Below, one piece after another: positions 35,095 to 45,292 of a stretch of DNA of 64,000 bases (its first letter is position 1; the number at the start of each line of letters is the position of its first letter). The DNA lies in the NCBI GenBank assembly GCA_024516155.1, contig JAJJXM010000001.1:1178001-1242000 (forward strand), read 5' to 3'. The notes beneath the pieces are model-generated. The model had not been told where the DNA came from. It did not search any database and saw only the letters and a list, made by a program, of their open reading frames with translations. The stretch comes from Pyronema omphalodes. Its lineage: Eukaryota; Ascomycota; Pezizomycetes; Pezizales; Pyronemataceae. A program made the position numbers and the translations under genes.

Positions 35095-35310
35095 TTAGAA
35101 AGACTGCGGAGGAGACGTGTAGAGGAGATGGTCGGCGCGATAGTTGACGATGTTGTGAGCTTCCAATGTCTGAGCGTGCAGACGCGATTTCGATATTGCT
35201 TCTTGCTCCGCGCTACTCTGTATACGTGTTAGCGTGAAATAGATGCGCGAGACCTCCTCATGCTTGTCGAGACCGAAGGGCAACCCCAGAGTCCAGACAT
35301 CCCCTCTCAA
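35095..35310 (-). CDS. Possible small gene or leader ORF in the U5-40K/BET3 interval, structure unresolved
   Basis: A 71-codon minus-strand frame ends 34 nt upstream of the U5-40K ATG. Its sequence looks protein-like: a charged amphipathic stretch such as DKHEEVSRIYFTLTR and SRLHAQTLEAHNIVNYRADH. It has no in-frame ATG at its beginning; the nearest in-frame upstream stop is just before SAVPSS. An ATG at 35300 (MSGLWG) lies in another frame and would need a one-base shift at a GGGG run near 35285, or an intron ending at the CTAAC...ACAG at about 35221, to join it. It may be a tiny separate gene, a uORF in the U5-40K leader, or chance. I do not recognise a family. Confidence 0.3.
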   Translation of the reverse strand: MRGDVWTLGLPFGLDKHEEVSRIYFTLTRIQSSAEQEAISKSRLHAQTLEAHNIVNYRADHLLYTSPPQSF

Positions 35311-35390
35311 CGACGAGGGAACCGCGCTTTATCACCACCCCGCAACACGATCCCCGCAAAAAGTCAATCCCGCGTCGATATAATACTATA

Positions 35391-36321
35391 ATGTCGTCTA
35401 CGAAAGCTGCACGTATCGGCGAGGAGTAAGCTGTGATCCCCACGGAGCACCATGGAGCTTAGCTAACTATTTAAAGAGTATGGAAGACTAGAATCGACAA
35501 AGTGGTCCGTTAAAGCTACCTCTATTATACAGATCGACAGTAGCTGAAGAATCCCTATAGAACGCCGAGCTTGTCACCCTTACGTACGGTTCTATCGTTG
35601 CTCAGCTATGCAAAGACTACGAAGGCGATTACATGGAGGTCAATAAGCAGTTGGACAAGATGGGCTACAATATTGGGTTGCGTTTGATTGAGGATTTCCT
35701 TGCAAAGACCAATACCGGAAGATGTTTAAACTTCAGGGACACTGCTGAGACTATTTCTAAGGTGGGATAACCCGAGTTTTACCAAACCCATTCTGGTTTA
35801 TTTCTTGAGGGATATGACGTTTTGATGTGATAGACCTATGGGGAGATATTATTCATCGCATTATGACGTATACTGACGTTTTATTTCGAAGTAGATTGGA
35901 TTCAAGGTCTTCCTCAATATTACTCCAACGGTAACAAATTGGGCTACCGACAACAAGCAATTTTCTTTGGTGTTCGAGGAGAACCCTCTGGCAGATTTTG
36001 TCGAGCTTCCCGATGATGGTAGAGCACAAAATGAACTGTGGTATTCGAATATTCTTTGCGGTGTATTAAGAGGTGCTCTGGAAATGGTCAGTAAACATTT
36101 CATTTCATGTCGCAGCTGAGCCGCTAGGCAACCAGATGACCTCCCCTGGCCATCCCTAGTTGCGGCTCAAAATGTGCGAGTGCTGACCACCGGCGATACA
36201 GGTGCAAATGCAAGTCGACGCGCACTTTACCAGCGATGTTCTTCGCGGCAACGAGACAACAGAGATGAGAGTCAGTCTGATCAGAATTATAGACGATGAG
36301 CTTCCTCCCGGAGACGATTGA
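35391..36321 (+). CDS. BET3: BET3/TRAPPC3, core subunit of TRAPP tethering complexes
   Basis: The 191-aa Bet3 is the core TRAPP subunit that with Bet5, Trs23 and Trs31 activates Ypt1/Rab1 for ER-Golgi transport. Exons are 35391..35425, 35477..35504, 35561..35761, 35895..36086 and 36202..36321. It begins MSSTKAARIGEEVWKTRIDKV and continues NAELVTLTYGSIVAQLC, KMGYNIGLRLIEDFL, and TGRC at C76, the position of the palmitoylated cysteine in the family. The end is GNETTEMRVSLIRIIDDELPPGDD. Exon 2 has only 28 nt; the donor GTCCGT after it is weak, but the join gives the expected DKVNAEL. The last intron (36087..36201) contains an inverted repeat. The gene is divergent to the U5-40K gene. Confidence 0.94.
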
Positions 36322-37330
36322 TTTATTCATTGTTTTTTTCTGTCTTTTGCAAGCGAATTCGTTCTTCTCGAAAATATAGAGACCATTATCGGTATAACAT
36401 TTCAACGCTCTGCAGCAAGAATCGTGTTATGATCCCGACTGAGCTGCAAACGCCTTGAAAGGGTTCATCTGTCGTTTTTCCTCTGCACCACGGCGTGAAA
36501 TTTGCGTTTGAGCCGTCGATCTCCTCCACGATTGCGGGGAGATCCGGCAAGAATGAAGGGTCGGCCGGAATCAGGCCCCAATCCCAGCTTGCCGAAGTAT
36601 GACACCCGTGATGCTAGATTTGTGGCGTGTCGACCACGATGCTGCACTGAGTGGAACATAAATGGAGGCTCAAAAAAAAAAACTGAAATCATCGGGCGCA
36701 GCATATGGCCACTGATGACAATTTCAATTGTGCTTCGTGCCGAAAGAAAGCGATTGATGATTCCCTCGTTGACAAACGCTGGGGCACGCCAATTGGCTCT
36801 TGGACTATACATGTTACGGTGCATGCACTTTCACCCGTTTACGTTCGATTCACGCAAGTGCTGGGCGTCGGAAGACTACCAGACTGCCACTCCACCAAAC
36901 GCCCACCCGCAAAAGAGAACGAGGGGGTTTTTTTTTGGCGGATTCCTCGCTCAGGTGCATATACGTAGCTGGTAGCTGTTCAAGCTGCCAGCTGTTTCTG
37001 CTCAATAAATAATGTGCGTTTGCTCTGCTGTCTGTCTATCTATCTGTCAGTCCTCGCAGAATTATTGCGCGCAAAGAGAGAGAGAGAGAGAGAAAAAAAG
37101 AGACAAAGCAAGATGGCACGCATCATGACAAAGTGTGGCATCTGAGATGCAGTGGAATTGGCCCCAGTGCCAGACTCCCGGGGGTGGTGTGACACTGTGA
37201 GCAAGTGAGGCCCTTCCATGGTTCCTCGCTCGGTGAAAAGCGGAAAAAATGTGCTGTGTACCCTTCCCAGGCTTCCCAGGCTTCCCTCGTTACCACCGCC
37301 GTGTTGACTCTTTCTTTTACCCTTCATCAG

Positions 37331-37352
37331 CTCCTGCTGCTGCTGCTGCTGC
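37331..37352. repeat. Trinucleotide microsatellite (CTG)n
   Basis: About six tandem CTG units lie upstream of the LisH regulator, in non-coding sequence. Confidence 0.8.
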
Positions 37353-37563
37353 TCATGCTGCCGATGCAAACTGGCTGTTCCTTTTTTACGCGCAAAGGAG
37401 ATGGGCAACGGAAGTGGAGAGACATCGCTGACATATGTTTTGCATGACATGAGAAGCATCCATCATATGTATATGTGAGGTCTGACATTTCAACGGCAGC
37501 AATGAAAATCAGGACATTGTTTCAAATGTTGTGATAATAATAATGATGAAGCATAAGAAGCAT

Positions 37564-37593
37564 AAGAAGAAGAAGAAGAAGAAGAAGAAGAAA
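37564..37593. repeat. Trinucleotide microsatellite (AAG)n
   Basis: Nine to ten tandem AAG units are followed by ATG/ATGATG-rich sequence to about 37640. Confidence 0.85.
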
Positions 37594-38441
37594 CAGAAGA
37601 CGATGATGATGAATATAGTGATGATATTGATGATGATGATTTATTTCGCCACTAGATTTTTTAAGAGCGATGAGGACCCTGGATTTCAGAGGCACTCGAC
37701 TCGTACAGTTACCGGCCTTCAAATTCCGGTTAACCGGTTTAAACCTTCCTTGGGGCTTAAGCGGTTCAATACAGATTTCACTAGGTATGGGTTTATTTAG
37801 CACACAACAACAGCGGGAGATTCGCCTCGCGCATTCTGTCTGGGATTTATTTTTCATTTGAAGCGCGCAGAGGCAGAAGCAGAAGCAGAAGCAGGAGCAA
37901 TCTGAAGTAATCAATCCATCTGGCTTTATATATATACAGCATCGTATACAGTTTATATGGAGATACGGAAGGCTACTAGAGATCATGGAACTATTTACCT
38001 TCACTTACTATTTACTGCTTTCAATCGAACTCATCCCACAAGTGAACAGATAGCTATGTAAATTGCAAACGTATGTAAAAAGTAAACTGACGCTACAGAG
38101 GTTAGGAAATAACTTGACAGCTGTTAAGCGCGTGGTGTTTTAAACGAAAGAGCTCAAGCTATGGTGACTTACTTACTTACTTGCCATATCCCACCAAAAC
38201 AGACGCCGCACTGTGTTCCGGTCCAATAATAAGCTTTGGAAATAATATTGATCGATAAAAAAGAGAATCACATCTCTTTTGTAATGACGATGAAAGTGCA
38301 GTTGCAGCGCGGCAGTAATCGCCAGTGGTGAGTGGTGGAAGTAATACATATCCAGCCAGCAGCGGAAAGAAGAAGCAGCAGAAGCAACAGAAGCAGCGGT
38401 AGAAGGGTGAAAATAGCACAAAGCAGAAGTAGATGTAGATG

Positions 38442-38782
38442 TAGAGGCGTTGGGGGGAAAGCGAACGCGGGGGTATAACGAACGCCAAGCCAACATGGGT
38501 CTTTGTGGTAATGATCGACGTGGGCAGCGGGCGAGAGCTCGAGGGCGAAGGCGGAGGGTGGAGGGGGCTCACAGCGGGGGGAGAGAGGAGCGAGAGTGCT
38601 CAGGTTCGCTACATACATAGAAAATTGTACTATTCTGTGCGCCCAAAAACATCGCCGTCCTCTGAAACATCTTCAACTTCAACTTCAACTGCGGAGTCGC
38701 TGGTTTGCCCGTTGCCAGCGTCTGATTATGTTGGCTTGGCGTTCGTTATACCCCCGCGTTCGCTTTCCCCCCGACGCCTCTA
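38442..38782. repeat. 55-bp inverted repeat with 231-bp spacer
   Basis: Arm 1 (38442-38496) and arm 2 (38728-38782) are reverse complements of each other over 55 bp. The one mismatch is at 38451 (T in arm 1, C at the corresponding position of the other arm read in the same sense). The sequence flanking the outer ends is also partly repeated in direct orientation (GGTGAAAAT...CACAAA at about 38416 and 38797). No transposase or terminal target duplication was found. Confidence 0.85.
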
Positions 38783-39360
38783 GATGAATTAAAAAGGTGA
38801 AAATGACACAAAAGTAGTAAAGAAGGTCACAGAACGTCTTGCTCATCATCATCATCATCATCAACATCCGCCGCCACAAATACAAAGCTCCTGTGCTCTA
38901 GCCAACGGTTGCCAACCTACCAGCAGCCAGCATTTGCAGACCCTGAATGAAGTGTCCCTACATATGGTAGAGTGCCCATGTATAAGATGCCCTGAGATAT
39001 TTTAGACGTACATAGACATAGTAAAGATATTCTAGAGATAGTAGTAGGAAGCAGCCACCCTAAGATGTTGATTGTAAATATTTCAAGTGTTATTGATGAA
39101 ATATTGTAGATATGTTCAGCAGCACCTATTGTAAATATTTCCAGTAACAGCCACTGTATTACAGAACAGAAATTATTACAAACATCTCAATCATCACCAC
39201 CAGGCAGCAGCCAGCAGCCACCCACAAAAAAAAAATTACTGTGTATTCTTCGAAGACAGATCTAGTTACCCTTGATACCCTTCTCCTGCGTTCTTTCCTG
39301 ATGCTCTCTCTCTATCACTCTCTCCTACCAGCCTTCTAAATAAATGTCCATTTCCAAAGA

Positions 39361-40813
39361 ATGAATGAATGAATGAAGGAAGGAAGGAAAGAAAGAAGAA
39401 AAAAAGAAGAAAAAAAAGAAGAAGAAAAAAAGTCATCGTCCCATCCTCCATCCCATCACCCACCCACTTCATCACCATCACCATCATCATCACAATCATC
39501 ACCACCCACCTCCTCACCAACCCTCCTCATCACTACTAACCCACCTCTTCACTGCCATCCCTCTCCCCCCAGCCTGCCCCAGCCCTCGCGTTTACCCTAC
39601 GCTACATGCTCTCTCGCCCTCTCAGCACCCACCCCCTCTACCAGTGCTGCTACTACTACACCTTGCCCTTTCCAAGGTCGTAGGTGTATTGTATTGTACA
39701 TACCGCCTGTTATACCGGCGTATGTGTGCTGCTCTGCTACATCACTCTCAATCCCTTACCCTCCCCCCTCCCCCCCAGCCAGCCCTCTTAGACGCCAAAT
39801 CGCGCTCGCCGCTGTTGCTGAGCTCGGTCTTGACTCTCTCCCTCCTACCCAGCCAGAAGCCCCAGTGCTCTCCCACCACATCACGCCCCACTCCCTTCCC
39901 CGTCTAGGACCCTTTTTTTCTCCGAACGACAGACGGTCCGGCGATTATCTACTACCTTAACTTTCCTAACCGTCGCTGTGTTTCTGCTGCGAGGATCCCA
40001 GTGCACCCTAACTCACCTCACCTCTCCATCCGCTACTGCTGGCGACCGAAACGACCTACGACCCAAAAACGAAGATCCAGAACGACACACCCGCAACCCT
40101 CTTTACCAGCCAGCAACGCACCACCCCCATCGCAGATCCCACCCACTACCAACCCACCCACCCACCAGCAAGCAAGCACCGTGAAGACACCCCCCCCCCC
40201 CCCCCAACCATCGCGAACCTGCCCACTACGAGCCCGTACTTTTCGGTCCCGTTGGTCGCGAGAAGCTTGTTTTTGCAACTCGACACCTCCACGAAACTCG
40301 ACTGGTATTATTCCATTCCATCCGCTGCTCCTTCGCGTATTGCTATCACGGGTAGCCTACACCTTCGGTCGGTCGCTTTACCTACCTTACATCGTCCCGA
40401 CCCGGCACACCCATATTCTCTTTACAACTTACCAACTCCGATATCCTTGTTTTTAAATTAGTGGCCATTCAGTTTCTCCTCTACGAACTCGACGCTTCGC
40501 TCTCCTGTCTACTGGTGCTAGCCTCGCGTGCTTCTCCTTTCACTCGACACCGATAGCTTGCTTCGCGCGAGGTTGCTGTGCTACTACCGCGCTGTTACAT
40601 CTTCTGTGCGTTTGCCGCTGAACCACATTTCGTCCCTCAGCATTGGCATAGACTCAATTTGCATCAGACCAACGTCTGCATCTGGGTCTTTGGTTAATTC
40701 ACCCTCCTCGCCCAGCAACTGCTTGGCCGAATTCTGAGCAGGGCGACACACTCGACTTTACTGGCGCCACAGGCGTCGGCCTTGAATTTAGTGACGGATA
40801 TTGGGCTACTGCT
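39361..40813 (+). promoter_or_regulatory. Long pyrimidine-rich leader/promoter of the LisH regulator, ATG-free over its last 1.09 kb
   Basis: Starting with GAAT/GAAG/AAG purine repeats (39361-39430), the plus strand turns strongly C/T-rich. Reading every line, I find ATG at 39605 and 39722 but none between 39725 and the start codon at 40814. A run of sixteen C lies at 40190-40205. The uORF from 39722 would close at 39907. This is what a long, scanned 5' UTR would look like. Confidence 0.6.
40190..40205. repeat. Homopolymer tract, 16 C
   Basis: An uninterrupted run of 16 cytosines sits in the presumed 5' leader of the LisH regulator. Confidence 0.85.
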
Positions 40814-43546
40814 ATGAGCCAGATGGATCAGAAGGCCCCACAACCTGGGCCCATGAATATGCACATGAACATGGGAGGGATGGTCGGCGGAGCACCCGGA
40901 ATGGAACACGGAGGCGCTCCTCGTGGAGCTCAACAGGCGGTCTTTGCCGTCGGTGACGGACGTAATTTACTAAATACTTACATTTACGATTATTTCTGCA
41001 AGAACAACATGTTTGAGTGCGCGAACGCGTTACTGAAAACTCAGGATGCGGAAGTTCAGCTCGATCCTAACTATAGACCAAGTCCGTCGCGTCGACCACA
41101 AAAGCATGAAGGCGATGGCGGTATGAATGGTATTGATGATGATTCTATGGACGGCAACGACGGTCAACGACACGGTGAAGATGGTGATGACGCAAAGAGC
41201 ACAAAAGACCTCCCGCCTGCCAAGGTCCCTACGACCATATCCGGATCATTCTTACTGGAATGGTGGTGTTGTTTTATGGATATCTACTGGGCGCGGTCTA
41301 AAATGCCAGCGTCAACAGCTGCCACAGCATATGTAAATCAGACACAGGTTCGTCTCTTAACTGGTGGTAATACTTGAGAAGCCTTGAAACTAAAACTTAA
41401 TCCAGGCACAGCAGAGATACCGCAACGAACAGCTTATGAGAATGGGACCCGGCCAGCAAGCAATGATGGGCGGAGGAATGTTGCAAGGGTATCCTGCGGC
41501 CCGTATGATGGCCGCTGGTATGAACGGCGTTGTACATGGCGGTCAGGATGGCACTGCCAGCCCAGGGGACATGGCCCACAAGCAGGGTCAACAACTACAG
41601 CGAACAGTGCTTCAAAGACTTACCAAGTAATTTTACCCCCAAAAGCTTATGGACAGGCGTTTTGACTAACTTGATAAGCAGAGCACCTAATCAGATGAAC
41701 GCCTTGGGACGACCGCAAATGATGCAGCACATGCAAAACCGGGAAGGAGAAATCAATGACATGAATGGACAACAAAGACCCCAGTCACCTTCTGCCGCCA
41801 CAGCCTCACCTGGAAACAAGAGAGTCCGTTTGGATAATGGACAATATGAGCAAGTTGGCAATGGTCGGGGTGGTGCACCCCAAGGTGTGCCTCCAGGAGG
41901 AGCTCAAAGCAATGCAGCAACTCAGGCTCAGCAGCTGTTGATGGCCAATGGCATCAACCCTAACCAGCTGACTCCTCAGCAATTCGCGGCCTTCCAGGGC
42001 CAGGCACCTCTCAACCAGCAGCGTTCTATCCATTTGTACGCGCAAAGCATGGCCGCCGCTACCGGTAAGAACATCGCCCAGCTTCAGGGTGGCCCCAAGG
42101 GAATGCCTCACAACCCTGGACAAGCCGGCTCGCCAATGATGCCTCAAACTTCTGAGGGAGGTGTTGGAGCAGGCGGTATGGGTGAGTTCTATGCTGGACA
42201 GGCTCCGGGAATGCGCACTGCTCTGGGGGCCTCCGGAAACCACGCTCTCCAGGACTACCAGATGCAGTTGATGCTATTGGAGCAACAGAATAAGAAGCGC
42301 CTCATGCAGGCACGTCAGGAGCAGGACAACATTGCCTCACACGGTGATGCAAACCGCCCTGGTTACCATCAGAGCATGTCCCCAAACAGCAGAGCTCAAC
42401 CATCTCCCGGACCCGGTGGTAAGCCGGCCATGGCTGGAACCCCCAAGATGCCTAACCAAGGCGTCGGTCCCGGATCACCATTACCCGATGGACACATGGG
42501 AGCCCATGCACAACAGAGAAACTCACCAGCCTCTGGAGTAGGCTTTAACAATCAAGGTTCTGAGGGTCATAACATGATCAACGCATACCCCATGGGTAAC
42601 AACACGGCCGGTATGCCCAACGGCGGCGGAATGATGCGACCTCCTGGAGGATTCGACGGACAGATGGCTCAACCCGGTATGGCTGGCCAAATGAACCCCA
42701 ATATGAGAGCACAACAGGCCGGTCGAGGACAGCCCGGAATGTGGACCCCGCAACAGCAGCAGATGGCTCTTCAGCAGCAGCAACAGCAGCAAGCACAGGC
42801 ACACCAGCAGCAGCCTGGTCAGCCTGGTCAGCAGAACCAGCCACAACAGCAAGTGGGTACGCCCCAGCCTGGGCGGCAAAACCTCCCACACCAGGCTATG
42901 CCTCCGCCGCAAGCGCCGCCGAATGCGGCAAACCCTGGTCGGCCAGCGCCTGCCTCGCCTCAAGTAGTCAGTAACCAACCTCCCACCCCCACTCAATCCA
43001 ACAAACCCAATCCCAAGGGCAAGGCTACCCAGCCGGCGAAAAAGGTATCAATTTGCATTTGTTGATTGTTTTTTTTGAGCGCTAATTCTAAAATAGCCGC
43101 GTGCAAAGAAGGGAACCACGCAGCAGCCGCAGGCACCTAGTGCTGTTACACCGACGACCTCAGAGCCGCCGACGCCGACTACTCCTCAGCACACCAGCTC
43201 CTTCGGAAACCCCAACCATGCACGACCGAACTTCACCTCGGGTGGACCGAACCAGCCTGGTAATGCGCCCGCAGGCCAGCCCGTTCAGCAGCCCACACCA
43301 AACCCTGCACCAGCAGCTCCACCAGCAGTTGCAAACGATGCTATTCAGCCTGCTTCTGCATTTGGCGGTGTTGATGGTCTCGATATGGGTTTCGCAGGAG
43401 GCTTTGATGAGGGAAATGCCGATCTTTTGGATAATTTCGATTTCGATTCGTTTCTCAACACGACGGATAATGACAACGGTATTGCGTTTGGCGGGGATGG
43501 TCTACAGTGGACAACAGAAACAGAAATCGGAGCCACAGACTCGTGA
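40814..43546 (+). CDS. LisH-domain transcriptional regulator of the Som1/Flo8 type
   Basis: The 855-aa product has exons 40814..41347, 41406..41626, 41682..43044 and 43097..43546. A LisH domain is at about residues 50-80 (LLNTYIYDYFCKNNMFECANALLK). It is followed by an acidic linker and the LUFS-type block GSFLLEWWCCFMDIYWARSK, then QRYRNEQLMRMG. This arrangement is that of fungal Flo8/Som1 proteins, acting downstream of cAMP-PKA in adhesion, conidiation, hyphal development and, in plant pathogens, appressorium formation. The large middle (about 250-700) is disordered and rich in Gln, Gly, Met, Pro and Asn. The last about 60 residues form an acidic, aromatic-containing tail (DLLDNFDFDSFLNTTDND) resembling an activation domain. 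The first intron has a GTTCGT donor. The unusually long upstream region suggests complex regulation. Confidence 0.87.
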
Positions 43547-45292
43547 TTCTGAAATGTTTTTGATTAGTTTTTTCTATTTATTTTTTGGTTTTTTGAATTT
43601 TGGTTGTTTTAAGCATTTTCTGTTTTTTACCCTTTGATAACTTTACTTGATCCTTCGGGCGGATTTTTTTGATGCTTTTGGTTTTTTGGACCTCTTTCTC
43701 CGCACCTTTTAACTTCTTTCTTACCTCCCTCCCTGTCGGATTTGAGAAAATTATCATTCTACAGACAGAACTCCTGTTTTTTCTTTTATTTTTCGTTGTT
43801 GGAATTATTGTTATGATACTTATTTTTTTTCTTGTTTTTCTCTTTTCCTTGCGTCTTGTTTTTTTTGAATACGTACCCGGAATTTGCTCAATATAAAGTG
43901 GCTGGTACTTCTGGGAAAACTTCTTGGTTGATTTGCTTTTGTTGTTTTGTATGAATTCCTGGATTATTTGTGTTCTTTTTTTGTGAGGATGAACTACTAT
44001 TAGTCTATTACTACTACTACCATGCTAACACCCCGTTTTCATTATCTTTTGTATTGTGTTATTTTTGGCTTTAAGTCATTGATACCATATACCATGCTAT
44101 TGTTCCATACTGTTCTTTTTTAAGGAGACAAGTGGAAACTTATCAATGGCATTTGAATAATGGCCGAGAGGCGAAGGAGATGTAGGCGGGCAGGCGTGTA
44201 TGTGGAAGGGAGGAAGAGAAGGGGGCGGGGTGTTGGAGTATGAAGTTGAGTATCCAAGAGTAGTCGAAAAAGGAAGAGCGAAGAGCGAAGAGCGAAGAGC
44301 GAAGAGTGAAGAGTGAAGAGCGAAGACTACATAGTCCGAAGATGTAATACGTATCATCGTACATTTGGTTTATTTTCATTTCCTTTTTTATTTTTTCCTT
44401 TACCGGTCATTGGTGTTTATTTCTTTTCTCTTTCTTTTTTTCCCTTTTTTTTGTTTTTGCTGTTCCTTTTTTGACTTGCTTTTTGTTTTGCGATGTGTTT
44501 TTTTGTTTGTGTTTGTATCTTGTGCTGCGTGAAAAAATGGAGTGGGAATCAGGGGGATTGTTAATTGTGAGTGAGTTGTGAGTTCGGATTAAGTAGGAGT
44601 GTTGAATGTGTTGTGTTGTTTTGTTGTTTGTTTTTTGTGGAAAAAGAGAAGTTAAATACTTGACCTTACTTGTTGTCGTTGTGATTGTGATTGCTGTTGT
44701 TATTGTGGAATATCTCGCGTGATTGTGATGTCTCTTATATGTTTGTATCAATAATTCCCCGCATTCAGTAAATTATTAAGAATCCATACATATAAATACT
44801 CACCAACCTTTGCTCTCTACTCTCATTAATACTTCACTTTTATCTTGAATCGCTTCTTCATCGTGAATACAGACATTATTCACTGGTTCCTTACACGGCG
44901 TTGAAGAGTTCAGAAGCTTTCTCATGCTTCTATTCCATGGTCTATGACCAGTCCCAGTATCATAATCCTCAGTAAAAAAATAAAAATATAAACCCCATAA
45001 GACTGGACTATTGGAATACTAGAAAATTCAAAATATTTGGGGGTATTAGATACCCATGTTGATAAAAATCATTCTAGTAAATATTCTGCCTCAAGAAGTA
45101 GCTGTGGTAGTTGGTAGGATAAGGTAAGATAAAGATATACAGATATCTAGTATCCACGGGGGTATATAAACAACCCAATATTTACATATATCAATTCATA
45201 ATCTAAAACAATAAAGGCCACCTAGATGAAATAAAACAAAAATAATCACCAAAAACATAATCTCTCCATCCCTCCACCCACATACCAATCCC
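43547..45292. other. 1.75-kb T-rich convergent intergenic region
   Basis: This lies between the convergent LisH regulator and the Artemis-like gene. The plus strand is very T-rich at 43550-43870 and 44380-44660. A heptanucleotide repeat lies at 44273-44326. ORFs here are products of the T-rich composition (Phe/Leu strings). No gene was supported. Confidence 0.5.
44273..44326. repeat. Heptanucleotide tandem repeat (GAAGAGC)n
   Basis: About seven and a half copies of a 7-nt unit GAAGAGC are present, two of them with C to T at the last position. Confidence 0.85.

Larger units (their letters stand above)
36322..39360. other. 3-kb microsatellite-rich non-coding region, distal upstream of the LisH regulator
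   Basis: No conserved ORF was found. The stretch holds (AG)n near 37076-37093, (CTG)n near 37331-37352, (AAG)n near 37564-37593, (ATC)n near 38843-38862, and a 55-bp inverted repeat (separate entry). A 157-codon frame at 36502-36975 has no family signal and a composition unlike the neighbouring genes. Confidence 0.45.

Noticed and set aside
36502..36975. 157-codon plus-strand frame after BET3
   Set aside because: Translation is full of Arg/Pro/Phe runs around A and T homopolymers; no motif and no plausible start context.
43669..43896. 75-codon very hydrophobic frame after the LisH gene
   Set aside because: Produced by a T-rich 3' UTR; Phe/Leu/Val content is compositional.
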